Origin: Bryobacterales bacterium
GTDB taxonomy: Bacteria > Acidobacteriota > Terriglobia > Bryobacterales > Bryobacteraceae
DNA length: 64,000 nucleotides
Direction of reading: 5' to 3'
NCBI GenBank assembly: GCA_016713735.1
Contig: JADJOP010000003.1
Coordinates: forward strand, 271,360-335,359
A program made the position numbers and the translations under genes. This document shows positions 1-9,283 of this stretch, one piece after another. How positions within the stretch are numbered: position 1 is the stretch's first letter; every line of letters begins with the position of its first letter. The notes below the pieces were generated by a model, which worked only from the letters and a program-made list of their open reading frames with translations, was not told the origin of the DNA and did no database searches.

Positions 1-1356
1 CCCGTTGAGACACACCATGTGCTCCACGCTTGGTTCACCCTGCGTCAGCACGCCCGTCTTGTCAAAGGCCACCGTGCGCATCCGCGCCGCCTCTTCCAAA
101 AACGCCCCACCCTTCACCAACACGCCGTTGCGCGCCGCCGAAGCCAGCGCCGCCACCACCGTCACCGGCGTCGAAATCACCAGCGCGCAGGGACAGGAAA
201 TCAGCAAAATCACCATGCTGTGGTAGAACCACTGCGGCCACGTGCCATAGCCCAGCAACGGCGGCACAACAAACACCAGCATCGCCACCAGCAGCATCAG
301 CGGCGTGTAGATGCGCGAAAAGCGCTCCACAAACTGCTCGCTCGGCGCCCGCCGCTGCTGCGCCCGCTCCACCATGCGCACAATGCGCGACAACGTCGTA
401 TCGCCCGCCATCCGCGTCGTCCGCACATCCAGCAGCCCGTCGCCGTTCATCGTCCCGGCATACACCTCGTCGCCCGGCTCCTTCCACACCGGCACCGACT
501 CGCCGGTGATCATGGCCTGGTTCACATCCGAGCCCCCCGCGGCCACCTCGCCATCGCAGGGGATCCGCTCTCCCGGACGCACCCGCACCACCGCCCCCAG
601 CGGCACCTGGCCCACCGCCATGCGGTGCTCATGGTCGTGATGCACCACGGCCGCCTCGCCCGGGGCCAGCTTCATCAACCCAATCACGGCGTTCCGCGCC
701 CGCGCCAGCGAGTAGCTCTCCAGCAGCGCCGCCGTGGCAAACAGAAACGCCAGCGAGGCCCCCTCCAGCCACTCGCCCAAGTACGCCGCGCCGAGCATGG
801 AAATGGTGACCAGCAGGTTCATGTCCGGTTGCATGCGCCGCAATGCATACCAGGCCTTGGGCAGCACAAACACGCCGCCCAGCACCATCGCTCCCGCACA
901 CAGCGCAATCACTGCCGCCGGCATCGACTCACCGGCATGGTCGTGGTGCAGAATTGCTTCGATGAGACTGCCGTGCACCACTCCCTGCCACACCATCGCC
1001 GCGGCCAGCATCAGGCCGCTCCCGCCGGCCAGCACAACGCGCTGGTAACGCTCCCACCAGCCCTTCTGAACCTCGGCGTCCTGCCACTTCTCGGCCCGCA
1101 TGCCGGTTTCGGCCACGGCCTGCTCGATGCCCTGGGCCGGAATGCGCTGGGGGTCGAACTCGACCGTCATCTTGGCCTGAAAGACATCGAACCGCAGATC
1201 GTAAATGCCTTTTTTTGCCGCCAGTTGCCGCCGCAATACGGACACCTCCTCGGCGCAGTCCATGCCGTGGATGCGGTAGTCGGCGACGGTGCGTGGGGCG
1301 GTGGCGGGCAAGGCTCTAACCAGTATAGGAAGCGCCGGGGGCGGCGCGGGATGCAC
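1..1356 (-). CDS. Heavy-metal translocating P-type ATPase (Zn/Cd/Co type), 3' end cut by the window
   Basis: Exports a divalent heavy metal (probably Zn/Cd) across the inner membrane using ATP. The minus strand shows an N-terminal metal-binding HMA-like domain with GMDCAEE near residues 31-37 (only one Cys of the usual pair). Hydrophobic segments follow, then the actuator motif TGES near 284, the membrane metal site CPC near 387, and the phosphorylation motif DKTGVLTQG near 430. The ATP-binding half lies beyond base 1. The chosen GTG start has an AGGA about 8 nt upstream; a TTG at 1311 is the alternative. It is divergent from the antiporter gene at 1381. Family assignment is firm; the metal is inferred. 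Confidence 0.9.
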   Translation of the reverse strand, partial: MHPAPPPALPILVRALPATAPRTVADYRIHGMDCAEEVSVLRRQLAAKKGIYDLRFDVFQAKMTVEFDPQRIPAQGIEQAVAETGMRAEKWQDAEVQKGWWERYQRVVLAGGSGLMLAAAMVWQGVVHGSLIEAILHHDHAGESMPAAVIALCAGAMVLGGVFVLPKAWYALRRMQPDMNLLVTISMLGAAYLGEWLEGASLAFLFATAALLESYSLARARNAVIGLMKLAPGEAAVVHHDHEHRMAVGQVPLGAVVRVRPGERIPCDGEVAAGGSDVNQAMITGESVPVWKEPGDEVYAGTMNGDGLLDVRTTRMAGDTTLSRIVRMVERAQQRRAPSEQFVERFSRIYTPLMLLVAMLVFVVPPLLGYGTWPQWFYHSMVILLISCPCALVISTPVTVVAALASAARNGVLVKGGAFLEEAARMRTVAFDKTGVLTQGEPSVEHMVCLNG

Positions 1357-1380
1357 CGGAGTTATCCTAAAAGTTTCCTC

Positions 1381-2784
1381 ATGAAACGAAACCTTCTCCT
1401 GGCGCTGGCCGCCGCCTCACCCTCGCTCTGGGCCGCCGGCGGCGAACACGGAGCGGAAATGATCGCCTTTCTCTTCGGTTTCGCCATCGTGCTCACGGCC
1501 GCCAAACTGGGCGGCGAACTGGCCGAACGGGCTCACCAGCCCGCCGTGCTCGGCGAACTCACTGCCGGCGTCCTGCTCGGCAACGCCCTCCTCTTAGGCC
1601 TGCCCTGGTTCGATTTCCTCCACCACGACGCCATCCTCGCCGCCATGGCCGAGATGGGCGTCATCCTGCTGCTCTTCGAGGTCGGCTTCGAATCGCGCCT
1701 GGCTGACCTCATCTCGGTGGGTAAATCGGCCTTTCTGGTGGCCGCCATCGGTGTCGTCGCCCCGATGGGCCTTGGCTATGGCGTCTCCCTATTCCTGTTC
1801 CCGCAGGGCGGTTGGTGGCTGCATCTCTTCTCCGGCGCCACGCTTTCGGCCACCAGCGTCGGCATCACGGCGCGCGTGTTGAAGGACCTCAACCGCACCG
1901 ATTCGCGCGAGGCGAAAATCGTCCTCGGCGCCGCCGTCATCGACGACGTGCTGGGCCTGATCGTGCTCGCCGTCGTCAGCGGCATGGTCACCTCGCTGGC
2001 CTCCAGCGGCAACGCCGCCCTCGAACTCACCCCCGTCGCCATCATCATCGGCAAAGCCGTGGCCTTCCTCGGCGGAGCCATCTTCATCGGCCGCTACGTC
2101 CACCTGCGCGCCCTCAAGTTCGCCACCCGCTTCCGCGTGCACGGCCTGCCGCTGGCCATGGCCGTCAGCTTCTGCTTCTCCCTCTCCGCCCTGGCCGGAG
2201 CCATGGGCCTGGCCCCCATCGTCGGAGCCTTCGCCGCCGGACTCGTCCTTGAGGAGGCCGACTACGAGGCCTTCCACGCCAAGGAGCCGCCACTGGACCA
2301 GTACATCCGCCCCATGTCGATGATCTTCGTCCCCGTCTTCTTCGTCATGATGGGACTCAAGATCGACCTCCGTACCTTCGCCTCGCTCGAGGTGCTCGAG
2401 TTTGCCGCCCTGCTCACCGTGGTCGCCATCGCCGGCAAGATCATCGCCATGTTCGGCGTCGTCGAAAAGGGGCTCCACCGCCTCGTGGTTGGCGTCGGCA
2501 TGATCCCGCGCGGCGAGGTCGGCCTCATCTTTGTCGGCATCGCCGCCTCGCTCAAAGTCGCCGGCGAACCCGTCTTCCCGGCCAGCGTCGTCTCCGCGAT
2601 GGTCGTCATGGTGATGCTCACCACGATGATGACCCCGCCCCTGCTCAAAGCCGTGTTCTCCCGCCAGCCGCCGCAAAGCCCTGCCGCGCCTGAACTCCGC
2701 CTAACTCGCCGCAGGCGCAGGCCCGCATCGCCGCGCAACCGCGCCCCGCAACCCGCCCCGGTGAACCCCGCCGCGTCCTGCTAA
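1381..2784 (+). CDS. CPA2-family monovalent cation:proton antiporter
   Basis: Integral membrane protein of 467 residues that probably exchanges Na+ or K+ for protons. The first 20 residues look like a signal or first membrane segment (MKRNLLLALAAAS). About a dozen hydrophobic helices follow, with the double-aspartate motif (AAVIDDVLGL) near residue 180 that marks Kef/NapA-type CPA2 antiporters. There is no C-terminal RCK/TrkA-N domain; the protein ends in a short Pro/Arg-rich tail. The frame stays open far upstream, but that part is antisense to the P-type ATPase, so the ATG at 1381 is taken as the start. The ion cannot be told from sequence. Confidence 0.88.
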   Translation: MKRNLLLALAAASPSLWAAGGEHGAEMIAFLFGFAIVLTAAKLGGELAERAHQPAVLGELTAGVLLGNALLLGLPWFDFLHHDAILAAMAEMGVILLLFEVGFESRLADLISVGKSAFLVAAIGVVAPMGLGYGVSLFLFPQGGWWLHLFSGATLSATSVGITARVLKDLNRTDSREAKIVLGAAVIDDVLGLIVLAVVSGMVTSLASSGNAALELTPVAIIIGKAVAFLGGAIFIGRYVHLRALKFATRFRVHGLPLAMAVSFCFSLSALAGAMGLAPIVGAFAAGLVLEEADYEAFHAKEPPLDQYIRPMSMIFVPVFFVMMGLKIDLRTFASLEVLEFAALLTVVAIAGKIIAMFGVVEKGLHRLVVGVGMIPRGEVGLIFVGIAASLKVAGEPVFPASVVSAMVVMVMLTTMMTPPLLKAVFSRQPPQSPAAPELRLTRRRRRPASPRNRAPQPAPVNPAASC

Positions 2785-2822
2785 GATATTGCCTTCATTC
2801 GCTTCCTGGAGGGAGTGCGCCC

Positions 2823-4838
2823 ATGAGCCAACGCAAACACCAGCCGTTCGTGCCCGTCAACATGGAGATGACCGAGTTCACGGTGCGCGCCGTGCTGGTC
2901 GGCCTCATCCTCACCATCGTCCTCGGCGCGGCCAACGCCTACCTTGGCCTCCGCGCCGGCATCACCATCGCCGCCACCTACCCCGCCGCCGTCATCGGCA
3001 TGGCCGTCCTGCGCGCCTTCAAAGCCTCCGTCCTCGAAGAAAACCTCGCCCGCACCGCCGGCTCCATTGGCGAATCGGTGGCCGCCGGAGCCATCTTCAC
3101 CATCCCCGCCTTTGTCATCTCCAAGGCCTGGGCTTCGTTCAACCCCGCCGAAGCCTACTGGAAATCCACCGTCCTCATGATCACCGGCAGCATCCTCGGC
3201 GTGCTCTTCGTCTCGCTCATGCGCCGCGTCATGGTCGAAGATCCTGAACTGCCCTTCCCCGAATCGGTGGCCGCGGCTGAGATCCACAAGGCCGGCCAGC
3301 GCGCCGGTGAATCGGCCAAGCTCCTCGGCTGGAACATGGTCATCGGCGGCGTCATCTACCTGCTCGGCGCCATGCGCCTCTTCCACGTCGAACACGACTT
3401 CATCACCAAAATCGGCCAGCTCGGCAAGAGCGTCGTCAAGCTCGGCGGCGACAAGCTGCTCGCCACCGGCGCGGCCACCAAGTTCGCCGGCCCCGCCATC
3501 TCGCCGGCTTACGTCGGTGTCGGCTACATCATCGGCCCCAAGCTCGCCGCCCTCAACTTCGCCGGCGGTGTGCTGGCCTGGGGCTTGATGGTTCCGCTGC
3601 TTCTCTTCTTCATGGGCCCCAGCCTGCAGCAGTACATCCCGGCCGGCGCGGGCGATGAGGGCTGGTCCGCCATGGCCAGCGAGGTGTGGCGCTATATCGT
3701 GCGTCCCATCGCCGTCGGCGGCATGCTCGTCGGCGCCGCCAACACGCTCTTCAAAATGCGCAAGAGCATCGCCAGCGGCCTCGGGCGCGCCTTCCAGGAG
3801 TTGGGCGGCGATGCCGTGGCCCAGGAAAAACTGCAGCGCACCGAACGCTACATGAGCTCCAAGGTCGTCTTCGGCCTCATCGGCGTGATGTTCCTCGCCA
3901 TGGTCGCCCTCTACATCTCGCTTTCCGGCAACGTCCTGGTGGGCGTGGTCGCCGCTGTCGTCATGATCGTCGTCGGCTTCTTCTTTGCCACCGTTTCAGG
4001 CAGCCTCGTCGGCCTGATCGGCTCCACCAACAACCCCATCTCCGGACTCACCCTCTCCACGCTCATCATCGCCGCGCTGCTCATGGTCTCGCTCGGCGCC
4101 GCCGGAGCCTCGGGCGTGGCCACCGTGTTGGGTGTCGCCGCCGTCGTCTGCGTCTCCAGCGCCGTCGCCGGCGAGCTCCTGCAGGACTTCAAGGCCGGCT
4201 ACATCCTCGGCGGCACCCCGCGCACCATCCAGATCGTCGAACTCATCGCTGTCGTCTGCGCCAGCCTCGTCATGTACTTCCCGCTGCTCGTCCTCCACCA
4301 GGGCAACATCAACGCCGGCGGTACCGGCTTTGGCGATCCGCAGCTCTCCGCTCCCCAGGCCGGCCTCATGGCCCTCCTCGCCGAAGGCATCGTCGGCGGC
4401 GACATGCCCTGGCCGCTCGTCGTCGTCGGCATCATGATGGGCATCGGCATGATCATGGCCCAGGTGCGCAGCCCGATGCTCGTCGCCGTCGGCATGTACC
4501 TCCCGCTCGGCACCACCTTTGCCATCTTCGTCGGCGGCGTCATCCGCTGGATCACCGACGGCCGCGCCCACCGCGCCGGCATGAACGAAGGCCAGCGCAT
4601 CCGCATCGAAAACGCCGGCGTGCTCACCGCCAGCGGCCTCATCGCCGGCGAAGCCCTCATGGGCCTGGTCGACGCCACCATCCGCTTCTTTGAAAGCTCG
4701 CTTCCGGCGCTGCTCGCGCACCCCTCTTACTTCACCGGCCTCGGCGTGCTCGCTCTGATGGCCGCGCTGCTCATCATCGTGCCCATGCGCTATGCCGGTT
4801 CGCCCGATGAACCGCCGCCACCCGCGGCCATGATGTAA
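2823..4838 (+). CDS. OPT family oligopeptide transporter
   Basis: Membrane protein of 671 residues with about 16 hydrophobic segments, matching proton-coupled oligopeptide transporters of the OPT superfamily (bacterial branch). A conserved GSTNNPISGLT motif lies near residues 400-410. The ATG follows CTGGAGGGAGTGCGCCC, a strong ribosome-binding site that fixes the start. It precedes the metallo-hydrolase gene by 11 bp, so the two are probably co-transcribed. Substrate is unknown; peptides or metal chelates are both seen in this superfamily. Confidence 0.92.
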   Translation: MSQRKHQPFVPVNMEMTEFTVRAVLVGLILTIVLGAANAYLGLRAGITIAATYPAAVIGMAVLRAFKASVLEENLARTAGSIGESVAAGAIFTIPAFVISKAWASFNPAEAYWKSTVLMITGSILGVLFVSLMRRVMVEDPELPFPESVAAAEIHKAGQRAGESAKLLGWNMVIGGVIYLLGAMRLFHVEHDFITKIGQLGKSVVKLGGDKLLATGAATKFAGPAISPAYVGVGYIIGPKLAALNFAGGVLAWGLMVPLLLFFMGPSLQQYIPAGAGDEGWSAMASEVWRYIVRPIAVGGMLVGAANTLFKMRKSIASGLGRAFQELGGDAVAQEKLQRTERYMSSKVVFGLIGVMFLAMVALYISLSGNVLVGVVAAVVMIVVGFFFATVSGSLVGLIGSTNNPISGLTLSTLIIAALLMVSLGAAGASGVATVLGVAAVVCVSSAVAGELLQDFKAGYILGGTPRTIQIVELIAVVCASLVMYFPLLVLHQGNINAGGTGFGDPQLSAPQAGLMALLAEGIVGGDMPWPLVVVGIMMGIGMIMAQVRSPMLVAVGMYLPLGTTFAIFVGGVIRWITDGRAHRAGMNEGQRIRIENAGVLTASGLIAGEALMGLVDATIRFFESSLPALLAHPSYFTGLGVLALMAALLIIVPMRYAGSPDEPPPPAAMM

Positions 4839-4849
4839 GCGAGGCCCCC

Positions 4850-5629
4850 ATGAGCCTCATGCAACAGATCCGCGACTACCGCGTGCCCCAGCGCGCGGTG
4901 GCCGTCTGGTGGCTTGGCCAGAACGGCTTCATCTTCAAGACGCCCGAAGGAACAACCGTCTCCACCGACCTCTACCTCACCGATAGCTGCGCCCACCTCG
5001 TCGAGGGCTTCGATTCCAAACGCCAGGTGCCCGTCTTCATCGAACCCGAAGAACTCACCCTCGACGTCTTCACCTGCACCCACAACCACCAGGACCACAC
5101 CGACCCGGAGACCATCCGCCGCCTCGCTCACAAAGACACCATGGCCTTCGTCGGCCCGCCGCCCTCCTGCGGCATCTACCGCGCCGAGGGCGTCTCCGAT
5201 GACCGCATCCACATGTCCTGGCCCGATTGCGAACTCGGCTTCCGCGACGTCGAGATCCGCGGCACATTCGCCTTGCCCACCGATGCCACTGACCTCAACC
5301 ACATGGGCTTCGTCTTCTCCTTCGGCAACGGCCCGCGCGTCTACATCACCGGCGACACCGACTACACCGAACTGCTCGTCTCGGCCGCCAAACACAAGCC
5401 CGATGTCATGATCACCTGCATCAACGGCGGCTTCAACAACATGTCCCACTGGGAAGCCGCCGACATCGCCGGCAAGATCCAGCCCCGCCTGGCCATCCCC
5501 TGCCACTACGACATGTTTGCCGACAACGCCGTCGACCCGCGCCAGTTCCGCGCCTCGCTTCTGCTGCGCGCCCCCAACGTCGCCTATTGCCGGCTCAACC
5601 ACGCCGAGCCGTTTCTCATCGAGGCCTAG
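4850..5629 (+). CDS. MBL-fold metallo-hydrolase (UlaG-like)
   Basis: Cytoplasmic hydrolase of 259 residues with the metallo-beta-lactamase fold. The metal-binding signature HNHQDHTD lies near residues 78-85, and further ligands are likely in the GDTDYTE and CHYD segments. The closest recognisable relatives are UlaG (L-ascorbate-6-phosphate lactonase) type proteins, but no ascorbate-utilisation genes are nearby, so the substrate is not assigned. It starts 11 bp after the OPT transporter stop and is followed 3 bp later by a small membrane protein, suggesting one transcript. Confidence 0.85.
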   Translation: MSLMQQIRDYRVPQRAVAVWWLGQNGFIFKTPEGTTVSTDLYLTDSCAHLVEGFDSKRQVPVFIEPEELTLDVFTCTHNHQDHTDPETIRRLAHKDTMAFVGPPPSCGIYRAEGVSDDRIHMSWPDCELGFRDVEIRGTFALPTDATDLNHMGFVFSFGNGPRVYITGDTDYTELLVSAAKHKPDVMITCINGGFNNMSHWEAADIAGKIQPRLAIPCHYDMFADNAVDPRQFRASLLLRAPNVAYCRLNHAEPFLIEA

Positions 5630-5632
5630 CTA

Positions 5633-5911
5633 ATGCGTGTCGCCTTGTGGGCCGTCCGAATCCTTCTCGCCACCCTCTGCATCCTGGATGTGTGGCTTCT
5701 CATGCGCGCCGCTCAATACGGTCCCGGCCTGGTGGCCACTTCCGCCGGGGGCGAGTCCATTAGCCTCCTTCCTGTACAATGGGCGGCTGCCGGATTCCTG
5801 TGGCTCGGCGCCCTGATCTCGTTGCAGTTGTTGTTGATCGCCGCCGAATTGTGGCTGCGTGGCCGCCTGCGCCGCCGCCCCCCACTTGCGGCAGCTAGCC
5901 CTACCCGCTAG
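5633..5911 (+). CDS. Small two-helix membrane protein, unknown function
   Basis: 92-residue hypothetical protein. The N-terminal helix ([20 protein letters not shown]) and a second hydrophobic stretch near residues 48-72 predict two membrane spans with an Arg-rich tail (RGRLRRRP) that should lie in the cytoplasm. It follows the metallo-hydrolase by 3 bp and precedes acpP by 32 bp. I do not recognise a family. Confidence 0.6.
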   Translation: MRVALWAVRILLATLCILDVWLLMRAAQYGPGLVATSAGGESISLLPVQWAAAGFLWLGALISLQLLLIAAELWLRGRLRRRPPLAAASPTR

Positions 5912-5943
5912 ACTCAAATCTTTGTGGACCATCTGGAGGATCC

Positions 5944-6177
5944 ATGGCCGTTGAACAAAAAGTAAAGCAGATCATCGTCGAGCAGTTGGGTGTGGATGAG
6001 GCGCAGGTCGACGATACGGCCTCGTTCGTCGACGACCTCGGCGCCGACTCGCTCGATATCGTCGAACTCGTCATGGCGTTTGAAGAAGCCTTCGACCTCG
6101 ACATTCCCGACGAGGATGCCGAGAAGATCGGCACCGTTAAAGACGCTGTCGAATACATCAAGAGCAAGAAGAAGTAG
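5944..6177 (+). CDS. acpP: Acyl carrier protein
   Basis: 77-residue acidic protein that carries growing fatty acyl chains on a phosphopantetheine arm. The attachment serine is in [10 protein letters not shown] near residue 37. Length and the acidic helix II ([16 protein letters not shown]) are typical. The ATG has GGAGGA 5 nt upstream. fabF follows directly, the common acpP-fabF arrangement of type II fatty acid synthesis, with which it works in the cytoplasm. Confidence 0.97.
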   Translation: MAVEQKVKQIIVEQLGVDEAQVDDTASFVDDLGADSLDIVELVMAFEEAFDLDIPDEDAEKIGTVKDAVEYIKSKKK

Positions 6178-6268
6178 CGAACCCTCGATCGCGCGGCGGC
6201 GCGGCTGAGGCCCTGTTGTGCCTGCCGCTGAGAGCGCCTCGCTCGCGGTTCACTCACGGAGACAGGAT

Positions 6269-7513
6269 TTGGTACGGAGAGTTGTGGTTACTGGCGTCGG
6301 ACTTGTGTCCGCGCTGGGCATCGGCACACAAAAGACATGGAACGGCGTGAAAAGCGGCCGGAGCGGCATTCGCCGCATCCAGCAGTTCGACACGACGGGC
6401 TTTAGCGCTCGCATTGCCGGCGAGGTGCCCGACTTTGACCCGCTACTGTGGATCGAAAAGAAGGAATCGCGCAAAATGGGGCGATTCATTCACTTCGGCA
6501 TCGTGGCTTCGCAGTTTGCCATGGAACAGAGCGGCTTGCAGGTCACCGACGACATCGCCGAAGAGGTGGGCGTCTACATCGGCAGCGGCATCGGCGGCTT
6601 TGAAGTGATCGAGCGCGAACACAAAATCCTGCTCGAAAAAGGCCCCAGCCGCATCTCCCCGTTCTTCATCCCCGCCTCCATCGTGAACCTTGCCTCGGGC
6701 CACGTCTCCATCAAGTACGGCGCCAAGGGGCCTAATTCGGCCACCGCCACCGCCTGCGCCACCAGCGCTCACTCCATCGGCGACTCCTTCCGCCTCGTGC
6801 AGCGCGGCGAGGCCCTGGCCATGATCTGCGGCGGCGCCGAAGCCACCATCACCCCGCTCGGCGTCGGCGGCTTTGCCGCCATGCGCGCCCTTTCCACCCG
6901 CAACGATGAGCCCGAGCGCGCCTCGCGGCCCTGGGACCATGACCGCGATGGCTTCGTCGTCGGCGAAGGCGCCGGCATCCTCGTCATCGAGGAAATGGAA
7001 TTCGCCAAAAAACGCGGCGCCAACATTCTCGCTGAAATCGTCGGCTACGGCATGACCTCGGATGCCTACCACATCACCGCCGGCTCGGAAACCGGTGAAG
7101 GCATCATCCGCGTCATGCGCAAAGCGCTCAAAGACGCCGGTATCGGCCCCGAACAGATCGACTACATCAACGCCCACGCCACCTCCACCCCCGTCGGCGA
7201 CCAGTTGGAAGCCCTCGCCCTGCGTTCCTGCTTCGGCGACCATGCCATGAAGATGGCCATCAGCTCCACGAAGTCGATGACCGGCCACCTGCTGGGCGGC
7301 GCGGGCGGACTCGAGGCCGGCGTCACCGTCCTCGGCATCGGCGAACAGGTTGCGCCCCCCACCATCAACCTCGAGACCATCGACCCCGATTGCTCCGGCC
7401 TCAACTTCGTCGTCGGCGCTGCCCGCGACCTGAAGATCAACTACGCCCTCAGCAACTCCTTCGGGTTCGGCGGCACCAACGGCTGCCTCATCTTCAAGCG
7501 CTTCGACGGATAA
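6269..7513 (+). CDS. fabF: Beta-ketoacyl-ACP synthase II
   Basis: Condenses malonyl-ACP with acyl-ACP in fatty acid elongation. The catalytic Cys is in ATACATSAHSIGD near residue 162. The two His are in NAHATSTPVGD near 302 and GHLLGGAGG near 337. The length (414 residues) matches the family. I prefer the TTG at 6269, because GGAGACAGGA precedes it and the protein then begins VRRVVVTG as in relatives. A GTG at 6218 would add 17 unmatched residues. It forms a pair with acpP just upstream. Confidence 0.95.
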   Translation: MVRRVVVTGVGLVSALGIGTQKTWNGVKSGRSGIRRIQQFDTTGFSARIAGEVPDFDPLLWIEKKESRKMGRFIHFGIVASQFAMEQSGLQVTDDIAEEVGVYIGSGIGGFEVIEREHKILLEKGPSRISPFFIPASIVNLASGHVSIKYGAKGPNSATATACATSAHSIGDSFRLVQRGEALAMICGGAEATITPLGVGGFAAMRALSTRNDEPERASRPWDHDRDGFVVGEGAGILVIEEMEFAKKRGANILAEIVGYGMTSDAYHITAGSETGEGIIRVMRKALKDAGIGPEQIDYINAHATSTPVGDQLEALALRSCFGDHAMKMAISSTKSMTGHLLGGAGGLEAGVTVLGIGEQVAPPTINLETIDPDCSGLNFVVGAARDLKINYALSNSFGFGGTNGCLIFKRFDG

Positions 7514-7534
7514 GCCGCCGGAGGGCGGCGCTCC

Positions 7535-8305
7535 ATGAAAATCCTTGTTGCCATCAAACAGGTCCCCTCGCGCGATTCGCAGTTGAAAACCTCCGCCTCG
7601 GGAACCTGGATCGATTCCACCGACCTCACCTACGAGATCAACGAGCCCGACGCCTACGCCCTCGAAGAGGCCCTGCAGTTGCGCGAAAAGCACGGCGGCG
7701 AAGTGATCGCCCTTTGCGCCGGACCCGACCGCGCCGCCTCCTCCATCCGCGAAGCTCTTGCCAAGGGGGCAGACCGCGCCGTGCACATCGTCGAAGACAA
7801 TCTCGAAGCGGCCGACAGCTTCCACCTCGGCCAGTTGCTCGCCAAAGCCATCGCCGCCGAAACGCCTGACCTCGTCCTCACCGGCCTGCAATCCGACGAT
7901 TTCGGCTACGGCCAAACTGGCGTCGTCGTGGCCGAGCTGCTCGGCCTGCCGCACGCAACGATCATCATGCAGGTGGAGGCTGCGGACGGCTCCATCCGCG
8001 TCAAACGCGAACTCGAAGACGGCTGGTTCCAGCACATCACCCTTCCCCTGCCCGCCGTGCTCACCATCCAGAGCGGCATCAACAAGCTCCGCTACGCCAC
8101 CCTCATGGGCATCAAGAAGGCGCGCACAAAAGAGGTGAAAGCCACCTCCGCGGCCGAGCTCGGCGTGAGCCTCCAGGCGGGCGTCACCATCGAGAAGGTC
8201 TACGCGCCGTCGCGCTCCAAGCAGACCGTCATGCTCGAGGGCTCGCCCCAGGAGCAGGCCGCGCAACTGGTGGAAAAACTCCAGCGCGAAGTGAGGGTGC
8301 TATGA
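7535..8305 (+). CDS. etfB: Electron transfer flavoprotein, beta subunit
   Basis: 256-residue ETF beta subunit. It binds AMP and, with EtfA, carries electrons from acyl-CoA and related dehydrogenases to the quinone pool. The family N-terminus (MKILVAIKQVPSRDSQL) and the conserved GLQSDDFGYGQTG segment near residues 115-127 are visible. The stop overlaps the etfA start by 4 nt (ATGA), so the two are translationally coupled, as expected for equimolar subunits. Confidence 0.95.
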   Translation: MKILVAIKQVPSRDSQLKTSASGTWIDSTDLTYEINEPDAYALEEALQLREKHGGEVIALCAGPDRAASSIREALAKGADRAVHIVEDNLEAADSFHLGQLLAKAIAAETPDLVLTGLQSDDFGYGQTGVVVAELLGLPHATIIMQVEAADGSIRVKRELEDGWFQHITLPLPAVLTIQSGINKLRYATLMGIKKARTKEVKATSAAELGVSLQAGVTIEKVYAPSRSKQTVMLEGSPQEQAAQLVEKLQREVRVL

Positions 8306-9280
8306 GCGTACTCGTCGTGATGGAACAAACCGGCGGCCGCTGGCACCGCATGTCGTGGGAAGCCCTCGCCGCCGGCCAGGAGATCGCCGCCGCTCTCGGC
8401 ACAAGCGCAGCGGCCGTCGTCGTCGGCGACAACACCTCCGCGCTTTCCCAGGAACTCTCCGCGCGCCAGCTCGAAAAGGCCATCTCCATTGAACATGGCC
8501 TCCTCGGCGCCTACACCGCCGACGGCTTCACCGCCGCCCTCGCCCAGCTCATCGAACGCGAGAAGCCCTCGCTCGTCCTCTTCCCCCACACCTACCAGGT
8601 GCGCGACTTCGCCCCTAAGCTCGCCACCCGCCTTGGCCGTACGCTCGTCTCTGACGTCGTCAAGGTGCGTCCCGAGGCCGGCGGCCTCGTCCTCGTCCGC
8701 CAGCTCTTCCAGGGCAAGCTCAACGCCGATTACCGCTGCCCGGGCGATGGTCCCCACTTTGCTTCCATCCAGGCCGGCGCCTACACCGCCGAAGCCGTCG
8801 TCGATGGCAGCGCGCCCGTTGAGGTCTTTGAACCCGAGCTGCACGAATCGTCAATTCGCGCCAAGTCCGAGATGCCCTTCCGCGAATCGTCGCGCGCCGT
8901 CGATCTCTCCAGCGCCGACCTCATCGTCAGCGTCGGCCGCGGCATCAAGGAGCAGGAGAACCTCCCCGTCGCCGAAGGCTCTCGCCCAGGCCCTCGGCGC
9001 CGAAATGGCCGCCTCGCGCCCCATCTGCGACAACGGCTGGCTGCCCATGGAACGCCAGGTCGGCTCCAGCGGCCAAACCGTCGCCCCCAAGGTCTACTTC
9101 GCCCTCGGCATCTCCGGCGCCATCCAACACCTCGTCGGCATGAAGGGTTCAAAGACGATCGTCGCCATCAACAAGGACCCCAACGCCCCCATCTTCGACG
9201 TCGCCGACTACGGCATCGTCGGCGATCTCTTTGAAGTCGTCCCCGCCCTCACCGAGGCCGTGAAGAAGGCCAAGGGCTGA
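8302..9280 (+). CDS. etfA: Electron transfer flavoprotein, alpha subunit, interrupted by one frameshift
   Basis: The FAD-binding partner of EtfB. The first frame runs from [14 protein letters not shown] to [10 protein letters not shown]. The family-typical continuation ([20 protein letters not shown], then VGSSGQTV and [16 protein letters not shown] with its FAD-site residues) lies one frame over and ends at 9280. The break is at about 8971-8982. All parts of a roughly 325-residue EtfA are present and well conserved across the break, so a single missing or extra base in the consensus is likelier than a decayed gene. Confidence 0.88.
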
Positions 9281-9283
9281 GGC

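Noticed and set aside
19..1380. Plus-strand open frame over the first 1.4 kb as an N-terminal extension of the antiporter
   Set aside because: It is the antisense of the P-type ATPase, whose motifs (CPC, TGES, DKTG) are unmistakable on the minus strand.
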